Below the pieces are notes generated by a model. That model was not told where the DNA came from and searched no databases. It saw only the letters and a list, made by a program, of their open reading frames with translations. The position numbers and the translations under genes were made by a program. Of a stretch of DNA of 64,000 nt, positions 15,286 through 23,778 are shown piece after piece (positions within the stretch are counted from its first letter, which is position 1; every line of letters starts with the position of its first letter). The DNA comes from Desulfocicer sp963675955 (GTDB lineage: Bacteria; Desulfobacterota; Desulfobacteria; Desulfobacterales; Desulfobacteraceae): assembly GCA_963675955.2 (NCBI GenBank), contig CAXXVR010000002.1, positions 868,001 to 932,000 on the forward strand, written 5' to 3'.

Positions 15286-17136
15286 ATGATGTTAAAATTT
15301 AAAAAAATAAAGGGATTGCCTGGACTGTCCCCACTGTTAATTATTGGTATATTTGCCATACTTGTTCCTATTTTTGTATTGATGACCGTTGACAATATCC
15401 GGGAACAGAACGGCAGAATAAAGGAAAAGCTTACGGGAAAGGGCCTGCTGCTCATCCGGGCCTTTGAGGCGGGTACCAGAACCGGAATGATCACTACCCG
15501 GTGGGGGGGGAAGCGTGTGCAGCGGCTGCTTGCTGAAACGGCGGAACAGCCGGAGATTGAATACATGATGATCACCGACCGTAAAGGCCATATCCTGGCC
15601 CACAGCGATGAGAATCAAGTGGGTAAGCTTTATGAAGGGATGCCCGATATGGTTTTTGAACAAGGGGTTTCTCCGCTTTTTCATCGGGAGGTTATGTCCC
15701 CCCGGGGGGTAAAGGTTTTTGAGCTGTATAAGGAATTTACACCGGCACGAAGACGATTCATGTCAGAAAAGCACCCTCCGCCCCCGGGGTGCGCCTTTGA
15801 TGTAAAGGGCAATGCCTGGCGCTGTGCGCCTTTACCATCCATGGATGACATTCGGAAAAAACATCCTTCTCGGTCTCCGGATAAAGACTGGTTTCAATCC
15901 CATTTTTCACCGGATGACGGCGGGGAAGACAGCCGTGAACAGGTGATATTTGCGGCCATAAATATGAAGGAAATTGAACAGATCAAACAACGGGCGGTGA
16001 CCCATGCTATTTTTATGGGCGGTCTGTTCCTTGCCCTGGGAGTGGTGGGGGTCGTGTGTGTGGTTGCGCTGCAGGGATATCAATCTGCCAAAAATTCCCT
16101 TTCACGGATCAAGGCATTCTCTGATGATGTCATTGCCAACATGCCGGCAGGACTGATAACTGTAGACAGAAAAATGGAAATCACCTCCTGCAATGGGGCA
16201 GCCCGGGAAATTCTGGGTTATGAAAAACAGACTTCCCCCATGCAATTGCCCCCTGAAATGAAAGCGCTGGTGGACAAGATCAAGGGAAGTCCCCCAAAGG
16301 CGGTCGGTGAGATTGCCTGTACCGTGCATGGAGAGCATCAACTGCTGCTGGATGTCACGGTGTCATCGATTTTAAGTGGGGAGGATGTGTTATCAGGATA
16401 TCTATTTCTCTTCCATGATTTAACACAATTTAAAGCCATGAAGAACGAGGTGGACCGAAACCGCCGCCTTGCAGCAGTGGGAAAACTGGCCGCCGGTGTG
16501 GCCCATGAAATCAGAAATCCCTTGAGTTCCATCAAGGGATTTGCCACCTGGTTTCTTGAGCGGTATGAACAGATTCCCGAAGACCGGGAGGTGGCAGGTA
16601 TCATGATCCAGGAGGTGGAGCGCTTGAACCGGGCAGTGACCCAGCTCCTGGAATTTGCCAGACCCATGCCGGTGGTTAAAAAACGGGTGAAGATTTCTGA
16701 AATAATTGAACACTCTTTGCGTCTGATTGCACCGGATGTGAAAAAAAAGCAGGTTTCACTGGAGACCTGTGTTGACACAGGTGTAGTGTGGCTGTACACC
16801 GATCCGGACAGGCTCAACCAGATTTTGTTGAACCTTTACCTGAATGCCCTCCAGGCCATGGACACCATGGGTCGCCTTTGCGTCACGGTAACAGATGGGC
16901 GTCAACGGGGGACCATTGTCATTGAAGTTGCAGATACCGGTCGGGGTATCCCCCAAGGGGATATAGATAAAATTTTTGATCCCTATTTTACCACTCGGCC
17001 CGATGGCACCGGCCTGGGGCTTGCCATGGTATATCGTGCCGTGGAAGCCCTCGGCGGGGATATCCGGGTGGAAAGCACACCCGGTTCCGGTACATGTTTT
17101 TTTCTTGAGCTGCATGATGTTTATATGAAAGAGTAG
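15286..17136 (+). CDS. zraS: ZraS-like membrane sensor histidine kinase
   Basis: The 616-residue kinase has a first membrane helix (about residues 15-36), a periplasmic domain to about 230 that includes a Pro/Cys-containing segment (RRFMSEKHPPPPGC), a second helix (about 240-262), a PAS domain (about 275-390), the HisKA motif AGVAHEIRNPLSS with phospho-acceptor His407, and an ATPase domain with NLYLNALQAM, DTGRGIP and GTGLGLAMV. The receiver partner follows at 17526. Together with the divergent Spy-like gene this resembles the E. coli Zra system, which responds to zinc or envelope stress. The stop codon overlaps a heptamer repeat run. Confidence 0.85.
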   Translation: MMLKFKKIKGLPGLSPLLIIGIFAILVPIFVLMTVDNIREQNGRIKEKLTGKGLLLIRAFEAGTRTGMITTRWGGKRVQRLLAETAEQPEIEYMMITDRKGHILAHSDENQVGKLYEGMPDMVFEQGVSPLFHREVMSPRGVKVFELYKEFTPARRRFMSEKHPPPPGCAFDVKGNAWRCAPLPSMDDIRKKHPSRSPDKDWFQSHFSPDDGGEDSREQVIFAAINMKEIEQIKQRAVTHAIFMGGLFLALGVVGVVCVVALQGYQSAKNSLSRIKAFSDDVIANMPAGLITVDRKMEITSCNGAAREILGYEKQTSPMQLPPEMKALVDKIKGSPPKAVGEIACTVHGEHQLLLDVTVSSILSGEDVLSGYLFLFHDLTQFKAMKNEVDRNRRLAAVGKLAAGVAHEIRNPLSSIKGFATWFLERYEQIPEDREVAGIMIQEVERLNRAVTQLLEFARPMPVVKKRVKISEIIEHSLRLIAPDVKKKQVSLETCVDTGVVWLYTDPDRLNQILLNLYLNALQAMDTMGRLCVTVTDGRQRGTIVIEVADTGRGIPQGDIDKIFDPYFTTRPDGTGLGLAMVYRAVEALGGDIRVESTPGSGTCFFLELHDVYMKE

Positions 17137-17375
17137 GTACTGGGTACTGGGTACTAGGTACTAGGTACTAGGTACTGGGTACTAGGTACTAATACAGACT
17201 TATTTTTCAAAGGTTGTTGTGTCCGTCAGGACATGACTGTTTTTATTGGAAAATGAAACTTTCGGGCCACCTCTGCAGAGAGCCCCCCCCCGAGGGGCAA
17301 TAGAAACCGGCCAATTTAGCCGTCTACGGTTCCGGGCCGGACCCATTGCCCTTCGGGGGGGGCGGTATTATGCCA
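17120..17375 (+). repeat. Mosaic intergenic repeat, copy 2, with heptamer run
   Basis: Modules in order: TTTATATGAAAG inside the end of zraS; eight tandem heptamers GGTACT(A/G) at 17136-17191; a TTGTTGTG plus GTCC/GGAC hairpin region; then the nested palindrome at about 17283-17361 (CCCCCCGAGGGGCAAT with ATTGCCCTTCGGGGGG, inner CCGTCTACGGTTCCGG), ending in TATTATGCCA. The order matches the inverted copy at 48282-48553. It separates the kinase gene from its response regulator by almost 400 bases. Confidence 0.85.
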
Positions 17376-17525
17376 TTTTTACTCTCTGAAGTATCGGCGG
17401 GCTGACATGGTGGTTTATATGAAAGTCCCACCAACGAGCTGAAATCAAAGGACTTTAGAATTTTGTTGTGGCTGGTGCTTGTAGATCTAAATGTTTTAAC
17501 TGTAATACAGAGAATAAGGGCGGAT

Positions 17526-18893
17526 ATGAAAGAAAGAAAACGGGTGCTGGTGGTGGATGATGATGCCGGACACAGAAGCATGTTAAAAACCCTTCTCACC
17601 GGGTGGGGATACGACATTGCCCTGGCCGATGACGGCATGACAGGGGTACAGATTGTCCAGGAAGAAACTTTTGACATTGTACTCATGGACATGCGTATGG
17701 TCAAAATGTCTGGCATGGAGGCCCTTGGGGCCATTCATCGCCATAATCCCTCCCTGCCGGTGGTGATCATGACGGCCTATTCATCGGTGGAGACGGCGGT
17801 GGATGCCCTGAAACAGGGAGCCTGTGATTATCTGACCAAACCCCTGGATTTTGAAAAATTAAAATTGACCATGGCTCGGATACTGGAAACCATTTACCTG
17901 AAACAGGAAAATGAGAGCCTGAAACAGCGCCTGGGAAAGGGGTTTCAGCGGGAGCGGATCATTGGGCGCAGTCCTGCCATGACTGCCTTGCTTGACACCG
18001 TTGAAATGGTGGCATCTTCCGATGCCAGCATTCTTATCACAGGCCCGTCTGGCACCGGCAAAGAACTCATTGCCGGGGCAGTTCATTATAATAGTCCCAG
18101 AAAAAATGCCCCCTTTGTGCGCATTAACTGTGCCGCCATAACGGAAAGCCTTTTGGAATCAGAATTGTTCGGCCATGAGCGGGGTGCCTTCACCGGGGCG
18201 GAACGTCAGCGAAAGGGCAAGTTCCGGGAGGCCCATGGCGGCAGTATTCTATTGGATGAAATCGGAGAGATGAACCTTGCCATGCAGGTGAAACTCCTGC
18301 GGGTGCTCCAGGAAAAGGAAGTCACCCCCGTGGGGGGGGATAAAAGCATCAAGGTCGATGTCCGGGTAATCGCCGCCACAAACAGGGATCCGGAACAAAT
18401 GGTGGCCGAGGGAACATTTCGAGAGGATCTCTTTTTCAGGCTCAATGTTGTGGCCCTGTCCATCCCCCCCTTAAGTGAACGTCAAGAGGATGTACCGGAG
18501 CTGGCCCTTTATTTTCTGCAGCGGTTTTCTGAAAAAAATCACCGGGACATCACCGGTTTCACCCCGGAGGCCATGGATGCCATGATCCGTTATGCATGGC
18601 CGGGAAATGTCAGGGAACTCATGAACTGCGTGGAACGATGTGTGGTTCTTGCCAGGTCTCAATATATCACCCTTGCGGATCTTCCCTTTGCCCCGGTGGA
18701 TGAGGGTAAAACCGGAGAGGTGGGTCAAGGGGATATTTCAACTGTCAGGGATATCCCTCTTTCGGAGGTGGAGCGGGAAGCCGTGCTTCAGACCCTGGAG
18801 TCAGCGCAGGGAAATCGCAGTGAAGCGGCAAGGAGACTGGGGATTACCAGAAAAACCCTGTTGAAGAAACTCAAGCAGTATGGCAGGGCATAG
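17526..18893 (+). CDS. zraR: ZraR-like sigma-54-dependent response regulator
   Basis: This 455-residue NtrC-family activator has a receiver domain with phospho-acceptor Asp55 (VLMDMRM), an AAA+ domain with Walker A GPSGTGKE, the sigma-54 contact loop GAFTGA, Walker B LLDEIGEM and an arginine finger region, and a Fis-type DNA-binding helix pair at the end (GNRSEAARRLGITRKTLLKK). The start at the ATG of MKERKRV follows AAGGG; a frame open upstream to 17463 has no receiver homology. It is the natural activator for the sigma-54 promoter at 14739-14753. Confidence 0.9.
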   Translation: MKERKRVLVVDDDAGHRSMLKTLLTGWGYDIALADDGMTGVQIVQEETFDIVLMDMRMVKMSGMEALGAIHRHNPSLPVVIMTAYSSVETAVDALKQGACDYLTKPLDFEKLKLTMARILETIYLKQENESLKQRLGKGFQRERIIGRSPAMTALLDTVEMVASSDASILITGPSGTGKELIAGAVHYNSPRKNAPFVRINCAAITESLLESELFGHERGAFTGAERQRKGKFREAHGGSILLDEIGEMNLAMQVKLLRVLQEKEVTPVGGDKSIKVDVRVIAATNRDPEQMVAEGTFREDLFFRLNVVALSIPPLSERQEDVPELALYFLQRFSEKNHRDITGFTPEAMDAMIRYAWPGNVRELMNCVERCVVLARSQYITLADLPFAPVDEGKTGEVGQGDISTVRDIPLSEVEREAVLQTLESAQGNRSEAARRLGITRKTLLKKLKQYGRA

Positions 18894-18994
18894 GAAAATC
18901 TCTTTCCATGCATTGACAGGTATGAGGGAGTTCTTTAAGATATACTGACGTTACATGAAAACGGGTGGGAGATATAAAACAGGGGGCAGACTTC

Positions 18995-19561
18995 ATGGAA
19001 TCCATTAGTAATAATAAAAGAGCCGTTGAACGGTTTGAACTTGAAATTCCGGTTCAATTGAAATTTGTGGAGGGAGATACCGATCCCCAGGGTACCATAA
19101 ATCTTCGCAGTAAGGATATTTCTTCCACCGGTGCCCTGGTTGATTCTACTTCTGGTCTGGCGGTGGGAACGGTGATGGAGCTTAACCTTGATATTCCCCT
19201 GGGGTATCTGGGGCAGGGTGAGGGACGTCGTGCCCGGGTGTCGGTGCGTGGAAAGGTGGTGCGATGTACGGAAACGGGGGCTGCATTTTCCTTCCAGGGA
19301 GAGGCAAACTTTGAGTATGAGGCTGAAAAAGAAAATTTTTCCCCACCAAACGCCCAGCTGACCCCCCGGGAACGGGAAATCCTGGAACAGATTGCCCAGG
19401 GGGCTTCCAATCGCCAGATCGCCGAGGGCCTTTATATCAGCCCCCACACAGTGAAAAGCCATTTGCACAATATTTTCCAGAAAATTGATGTCACCGGAAG
19501 GCTCCAGGCGGCCCTGTGGGCCGCCAAATATCTTCCCATGGAAACCGTCTCATCCATTTAA
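18995..19561 (+). CDS. PilZ-LuxR transcription regulator, probable c-di-GMP receptor
   Basis: The 188-residue protein joins an N-terminal PilZ domain to a C-terminal LuxR-type helix-turn-helix. The two c-di-GMP binding motifs are present: R9-x-x-x-R13 (RAVER) and D41-x-S-x-x-G46 (DISSTG). The HTH has LTPREREILEQIAQGASNR, then IAEGLYISPHTVKSHLHNIF, a complete LuxR/GerE motif. It therefore probably changes transcription directly in response to c-di-GMP. I used the ATG at 18995, which follows AGGGGG; a GTG at 18965 would add ten residues. No target operon can be named from the sequence. Confidence 0.85.
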   Translation: MESISNNKRAVERFELEIPVQLKFVEGDTDPQGTINLRSKDISSTGALVDSTSGLAVGTVMELNLDIPLGYLGQGEGRRARVSVRGKVVRCTETGAAFSFQGEANFEYEAEKENFSPPNAQLTPREREILEQIAQGASNRQIAEGLYISPHTVKSHLHNIFQKIDVTGRLQAALWAAKYLPMETVSSI

Positions 19562-19584
19562 AAAAGATGGCTACCAGTCCTTGA

Positions 19585-21237
19585 TTATCGTCGATCCGGC
19601 CAGATGTTTTCTGACATTTCTGATAATTTGTATTTCTGAATTTTACCGCTGGCGGTCATGGGATACCCTTCCACAAAGGTCACATACCGGGGAATTTTGT
19701 GCCGGCTGATATTTCCCCTGCAGAAATCCTTTACATCGCTTTCTTCAATATCCGCATCTTTTTTACGAATAATAAAGGCTCCCACCTCTTCGCCATACTT
19801 CTGGCTTGGAACCGCAGCCACCTGAATGTCCTGGACTCCTTCCATGCGGTAAAGAAACTCTTCAATTTCCTTGGGATAGATATTTTCCCCCCCCCGGATA
19901 ATCATGTCTTTATATCGACCGGTGATGGAAAGAAATCCATCCTTGTCCATTACGCCCAGATCTCCGGAGTGAAGCCATCCGTCACCGTCAATGGCATCTG
20001 CCGTGGCCTGGGGATTATTATAATAGCCTTTCATGACGTTGTATCCCCTGCAGCAAACCTCTCCCTGGGCACCGGGGGGCAGGGTGGCTCCGGTTTCCAC
20101 ATCAATGATCTTTACCTCAATGTGAGGCAGGGCCTGTCCCACGGTTTTCACCCGTTTTTCCAGGGCATCATGGATGCGGGTGTAGGTCATAACCGGAGAA
20201 CCTTCTGTGAGTCCGTAACAGATGGTGATCTCGGACATGTTCATCTTTTCAATTACCTGCTTCATGACCTCCACGGGGCAGTTGGAGCCTGCCATGATGC
20301 CGGTTCTGAGGGTGGAAAAATTAAATTTGGAAAACAGGGGATGTTCCAGCAGGGCAATGAACATGGTGGGTACCCCGTAAAGGGCGGTGCAGCCCTCCTG
20401 TTCCACTGATCCCATGACAAGCAAAGGATCAAATCCCTCCAGGATCACCATGGATGTGCCGTGGGTAACGGAGGCAAGTACCCCGAGTACACAGCCAAAG
20501 CAGTGAAACAGGGGTACGGGCAGACACAGCCGGTCCTTCTCGGAAAAATTTTGATTTTCACCGATCCAGAAGCCGTTGTTGCCGATGTTGTAATGGGTGA
20601 GCATCACCCCCTTGGGAAATCCCGTGGTGCCGGAGGTGTATTGCATGTTTACCACATCATGGGGGGTTAAACTGTCCTGTCTTTCCTGGTATCTTTCCGG
20701 AGAAACAATGGAGTGAAGTCCCCGGATTTCCGGGATGGAGTACATGCCCCGATGTTTTTCATGGCCCAGAAAGCATACCCGTTTCAGGTGGGGATATTTT
20801 TCTGAACAAAGGCTTCCCCGTTGCTGGGTTTTCAATTCGGGTACCAGTTCGTAAATGGTGTTTATGTAATCGGTGTCCTGGAAGCCATCAATGAGAAAAA
20901 TATTTTCGGTTTCCGACTGCTCCAGAAGGTAGGAAAGTTCTGCTTTTTTATAATTGGTGTTCACCGTTAGAAGAATGGCACCAATCTTGGCCGTTGCAAA
21001 CTGCAGGGTGACCCAATAGGGAATGTTGGTGGCCCAGACAGCTACTTTTTCACCCCTTTGAACCCCCAGGGCCATGAGTCCTCTGGCAATCTCATCCACC
21101 CCGTTGGCAAATTGCCGGTAGGTGAGCCGAAAATCTCTGTCCACATAGACAATGGCTTCGTTGTCCGGATATTTACTGACGGTTTCATCAAGAATCTGGC
21201 CCAGGGTGCGCTCCCTTAAGCCGTTGTGCATTTCCAT
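19585..21237 (-). CDS. AMP-forming acyl-CoA synthetase (FadD-like)
   Basis: The 550-residue enzyme activates a carboxylic acid with ATP and CoA. It has the P-loop-like YTSGTTGFPKGV near residues 213-224, the GLTEGSPV motif (A5), GWLHSGDLGVMDKDGFLSI (A7), GRYKDMIIRGGENIYPKEIE (A8) and a C-terminal Lys in TASGKIQK. The subgroup resembles medium or long-chain fatty acid ligases, often seen in aromatic or fatty acid degrading sulfate reducers; the chain length cannot be read from sequence. GGAGA precedes the ATG. It is preceded on the same strand by an XRE-cupin regulator, the likely local controller. Confidence 0.9.
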   Translation of the reverse strand: MEMHNGLRERTLGQILDETVSKYPDNEAIVYVDRDFRLTYRQFANGVDEIARGLMALGVQRGEKVAVWATNIPYWVTLQFATAKIGAILLTVNTNYKKAELSYLLEQSETENIFLIDGFQDTDYINTIYELVPELKTQQRGSLCSEKYPHLKRVCFLGHEKHRGMYSIPEIRGLHSIVSPERYQERQDSLTPHDVVNMQYTSGTTGFPKGVMLTHYNIGNNGFWIGENQNFSEKDRLCLPVPLFHCFGCVLGVLASVTHGTSMVILEGFDPLLVMGSVEQEGCTALYGVPTMFIALLEHPLFSKFNFSTLRTGIMAGSNCPVEVMKQVIEKMNMSEITICYGLTEGSPVMTYTRIHDALEKRVKTVGQALPHIEVKIIDVETGATLPPGAQGEVCCRGYNVMKGYYNNPQATADAIDGDGWLHSGDLGVMDKDGFLSITGRYKDMIIRGGENIYPKEIEEFLYRMEGVQDIQVAAVPSQKYGEEVGAFIIRKKDADIEESDVKDFCRGNISRHKIPRYVTFVEGYPMTASGKIQKYKLSEMSENIWPDRR

Positions 21238-21294
21238 TTTGTCTTCTCCATGGCTGGTGTTATGATCGGGTACATTCCCATTTTAATTTGAATT

Positions 21295-21864
21295 TTATTT
21301 GGGAATATAAATAACCGCGTAAATTTCCGCGTTCTCATCCCCCACACAGCTGACATAGTGTGGTACCACGGAGTTGTAATAGACACTGTCACCCTGGTTA
21401 AGCTGATAGGTTTCTTTGCCGTAAATGATTTCAATACATCCCTTTTCCACCACAATAAACTCTTCTCCCTCATGGGAGGACAGGGTTTTGTCCCTGGCGG
21501 ATTCGGGCAGTATTTCCACAAAAAAAGGTTCCATATGGCGATCGGTCTTTCCCCTGCCAAGGGAGTAAAATTTTAGGGCTGTGGGTTTGCCCTTGCCCCC
21601 AAGGACGCTGATTTCAGATTCCCGGTCCGCCCGGCGGACAATAAAGGGATCAGTGCTGTCCTGATCATCGAGAAAGGTACCAAGGCGTACCCCCAGTGCC
21701 CTTGCAATTTTCATCAGGGGCCCAAGGGGCGGGTAGACATTATCGGTGAGCATTGTTTTTAAAAATGCGGTCTCAAGTCCTGTGAGCTGGGACAGGTTTT
21801 CCAGATCGATGCCTCTTTTTTCCATGAAATATGTGATGCGCTGGCTCACTTTTCCGGTTTGCAT
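21295..21864 (-). CDS. XRE-family regulator with cupin sensor domain
   Basis: This 189-residue protein has an N-terminal helix-turn-helix (ITYFMEKRGIDLENLSQLTG, then LETAFLKTML) and a C-terminal cupin domain with SSHEGEEFIVVEKG and NQGDSVYYNSVVPHYV. Such proteins often regulate the next gene in response to a small ligand. The ATG at 21864 has a perfect AAGGAGG 6 bases upstream. It is transcribed toward the acyl-CoA synthetase, 57 bases away, so an operon is likely. Some family members in anaerobes control acyl-CoA or acetate metabolism. Confidence 0.88.
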   Translation of the reverse strand: MQTGKVSQRITYFMEKRGIDLENLSQLTGLETAFLKTMLTDNVYPPLGPLMKIARALGVRLGTFLDDQDSTDPFIVRRADRESEISVLGGKGKPTALKFYSLGRGKTDRHMEPFFVEILPESARDKTLSSHEGEEFIVVEKGCIEIIYGKETYQLNQGDSVYYNSVVPHYVSCVGDENAEIYAVIYIPK

Positions 21865-21908
21865 TGTTCCTCCTTGTGGGGGTTGAAAACTAAAAAGATT
21901 CATTTATA

Positions 21909-22154
21909 TTGAAAAAAAGCAGGCTTGTCAAAAAAAAATGTATTGATATTTATGGGGATGGCCGATGTTACCTGATTGAAACAACTGCCCTGAAAACGGA
22001 TCATTACCCGATAAAAATGATGAATCAGGTTGATCTTAGACAGGCTCTGTTGGATAATATCCCATTAAAGATTGAAGGAGCATATTCCCATTTGAATGGC
22101 TTGGTCATAACATTTGTGATCAACCCCCCGGCCCAGGATAAAAAAAGGAGTTAA
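21909..22154 (+). CDS. Small hypothetical protein upstream of M48 protease
   Basis: An 81-codon frame ends 4 bases before the M48 protease gene, suggesting co-transcription and translation coupling. The only early start is TTG at 21909, with no obvious ribosome site, so the start is uncertain. The product has a basic N-terminus (MKKSRLVKKKCIDIYGDGR), no signal peptide and no recognisable domain. Confidence 0.45.
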   Translation: MKKSRLVKKKCIDIYGDGRCYLIETTALKTDHYPIKMMNQVDLRQALLDNIPLKIEGAYSHLNGLVITFVINPPAQDKKRS

Positions 22155-22158
22155 ATAA

Positions 22159-23565
22159 ATGTTTAACCGAAAAAAAACATGGGTGTTCGCCCTGATGTTG
22201 GTGTTGATACTCAATTGCCCGGCAGGGGCCATTTCCATTCCCGAGGAAAAAAAGATAGCTGGGGAATTCATGGAAGCTATTCGCATGCAGAATCAATTAA
22301 TTAAAGATCCCATGGCGGTTGCACTGGTTACCGAGGTGGGAAAACGCATTGTGGATCAGCTGCCCCCCCAGCCGTTTCCTTTTTCTTTTTATATTGTGGA
22401 TGATGGTCAGTTTAATGCCTTTGCCAGCCCCGGGGGCAATATTTTTGTACATCGGGGTCTGATCACAGCCCTTGACAATGTGGATGAACTGGCCGGTATT
22501 CTGGGCCATGAGTCGGCCCATGCCGTATGTCGGCATGTCTCCCAGATGATTGACAGATCAAAGGTGGTGAATATCGGTACCCTGGCAGGGGTTCTGGCCG
22601 GTGTCCTGGTGGGGGCCAGCGGTGGTGGTGATGCGGCCCAGGCAGTGGTGATGGGGTCCATGGCTGTGGGTCAGACCTCCATGCTGGCCTACAGCAGAGA
22701 AAATGAAACTGAAGCGGATCAAAAGGGGCTGTTGATCACCCGGGATGCGGGGTTTTCCCCCCGGGGGTTGCTCACCGGCCTTGAAAAAATTCGTTCCACA
22801 GACTGGTATGGCACAGAAAAAATCCCCGGATATCTTAAAACCCATCCCGGTTCCGGTGAGCGGATTATTTATATTTCCTCCTGGCTGGATAATCATAAAA
22901 ATGATGTGATCATCGATAACGGCATTGACGATTTCCGGTTTGACCTGGTGAAATATCGTCTGGCAGCCCTGTATGGCCCTGTGGATGAAACAGAAAAAAA
23001 ATTCATGCGCCTTCTGGATAAAACACCGGAGGATCCTGCACTTCATTACGGCATGGCCATTTTATTATCCCGGGTGTCCCGCCTGGAGGAAGCCCTTAAT
23101 CATGTTCGTCTGGCCCTGGAAAAACAGGTATTTGATCCCTATCTGCTTCTGGAAGCTGGACACATTCATCTGCTGGCTGAAGATGGAAAAAAAGCCTTCA
23201 GCCTGATGAACGGGCTTGAAAAAATACCTGCGGTGGCTGTCCAGGCCACTTATTATCAGGCCTGGGCCCGGTGGTTGATGGGGGATGCAGCCCAGGCGGA
23301 ACGGGGGCTTTTAAAAACCACCCAGACCGCAGGGGATGCCTTTCCCAGGTCATTTTATTTCATGGCGGATGTGGCCCGGCAGAAGGGCCGCACCGATGAG
23401 AGTCACTACTATTTGGGGCGCTATTACCATGAAATAAAATCATTTAAAAATGCAATGTTTCACTTGAGAAAAAGTGTTGAACTGCTTTCTGACGGTGCCA
23501 TGAAAACTCAGGCGCTGGATTTGCTTGGAGAAATGGAAAAACAGAAGAAAAAAAACAGGGGCTGA
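22159..23565 (+). CDS. Periplasmic M48 zinc metalloprotease with TPR-like C-terminus (BepA/YfgC-like)
   Basis: The 468-residue protein has a signal peptide (about 1-24, WVFALMLVLILNCPAGA). The M48 domain carries the zinc motif HESAH (H117, E118, H121) with a third ligand in ENETEAD (about E183). The C-terminal half is built of helical TPR-like repeats (about 290-465). This is the layout of BepA/YfgC, which degrades or assists misassembled outer membrane proteins such as the LPS transport pore. AAGGAG precedes the ATG. Confidence 0.9.
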   Translation: MFNRKKTWVFALMLVLILNCPAGAISIPEEKKIAGEFMEAIRMQNQLIKDPMAVALVTEVGKRIVDQLPPQPFPFSFYIVDDGQFNAFASPGGNIFVHRGLITALDNVDELAGILGHESAHAVCRHVSQMIDRSKVVNIGTLAGVLAGVLVGASGGGDAAQAVVMGSMAVGQTSMLAYSRENETEADQKGLLITRDAGFSPRGLLTGLEKIRSTDWYGTEKIPGYLKTHPGSGERIIYISSWLDNHKNDVIIDNGIDDFRFDLVKYRLAALYGPVDETEKKFMRLLDKTPEDPALHYGMAILLSRVSRLEEALNHVRLALEKQVFDPYLLLEAGHIHLLAEDGKKAFSLMNGLEKIPAVAVQATYYQAWARWLMGDAAQAERGLLKTTQTAGDAFPRSFYFMADVARQKGRTDESHYYLGRYYHEIKSFKNAMFHLRKSVELLSDGAMKTQALDLLGEMEKQKKKNRG

Positions 23566-23576
23566 TTGTCCGGGTG

Positions 23577-23679
23577 GCCCTTGGGGGCAATAGGAACAGG
23601 CCAATTGAGCCGTCTACGGTTCCGGGCCGGGTCCATTGCCCCTCGGGGGGGCATGATAGCCTTTTTAATATTCGTTGTG
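23577..23679 (+). repeat. Mosaic intergenic repeat, copy 3 (palindrome module)
   Basis: The nested palindrome lies at about 23577-23651 (GGGGGCAAT...ATTGCCCCTC, inner GCCGTCTACGGTTCCGG), followed by GCATGATAGCC and TTCGTTGTG. No heptamer run. It lies between the convergent M48 and EF-G genes and could also act as a terminator. Confidence 0.8.
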
Positions 23680-23730
23680 CGTTGGGACATGTACGTTATA
23701 TCGATGAAATTTTGCATTTAATTCCATGTG

Positions 23731-23769
23731 AGCAGGCCCAAAACAGGTGAATCCGGGATGCTGGTCAAA
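23731..23769 (+). repeat. Short dispersed repeat, copy 3
   Basis: GCAGGCCCAAAACAGGTGAAT followed by a region ending CTGGTCAAA; more diverged than the copies at 12886 and 15215. Confidence 0.4.
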
Positions 23770-23778
23770 TGTTTGTGA

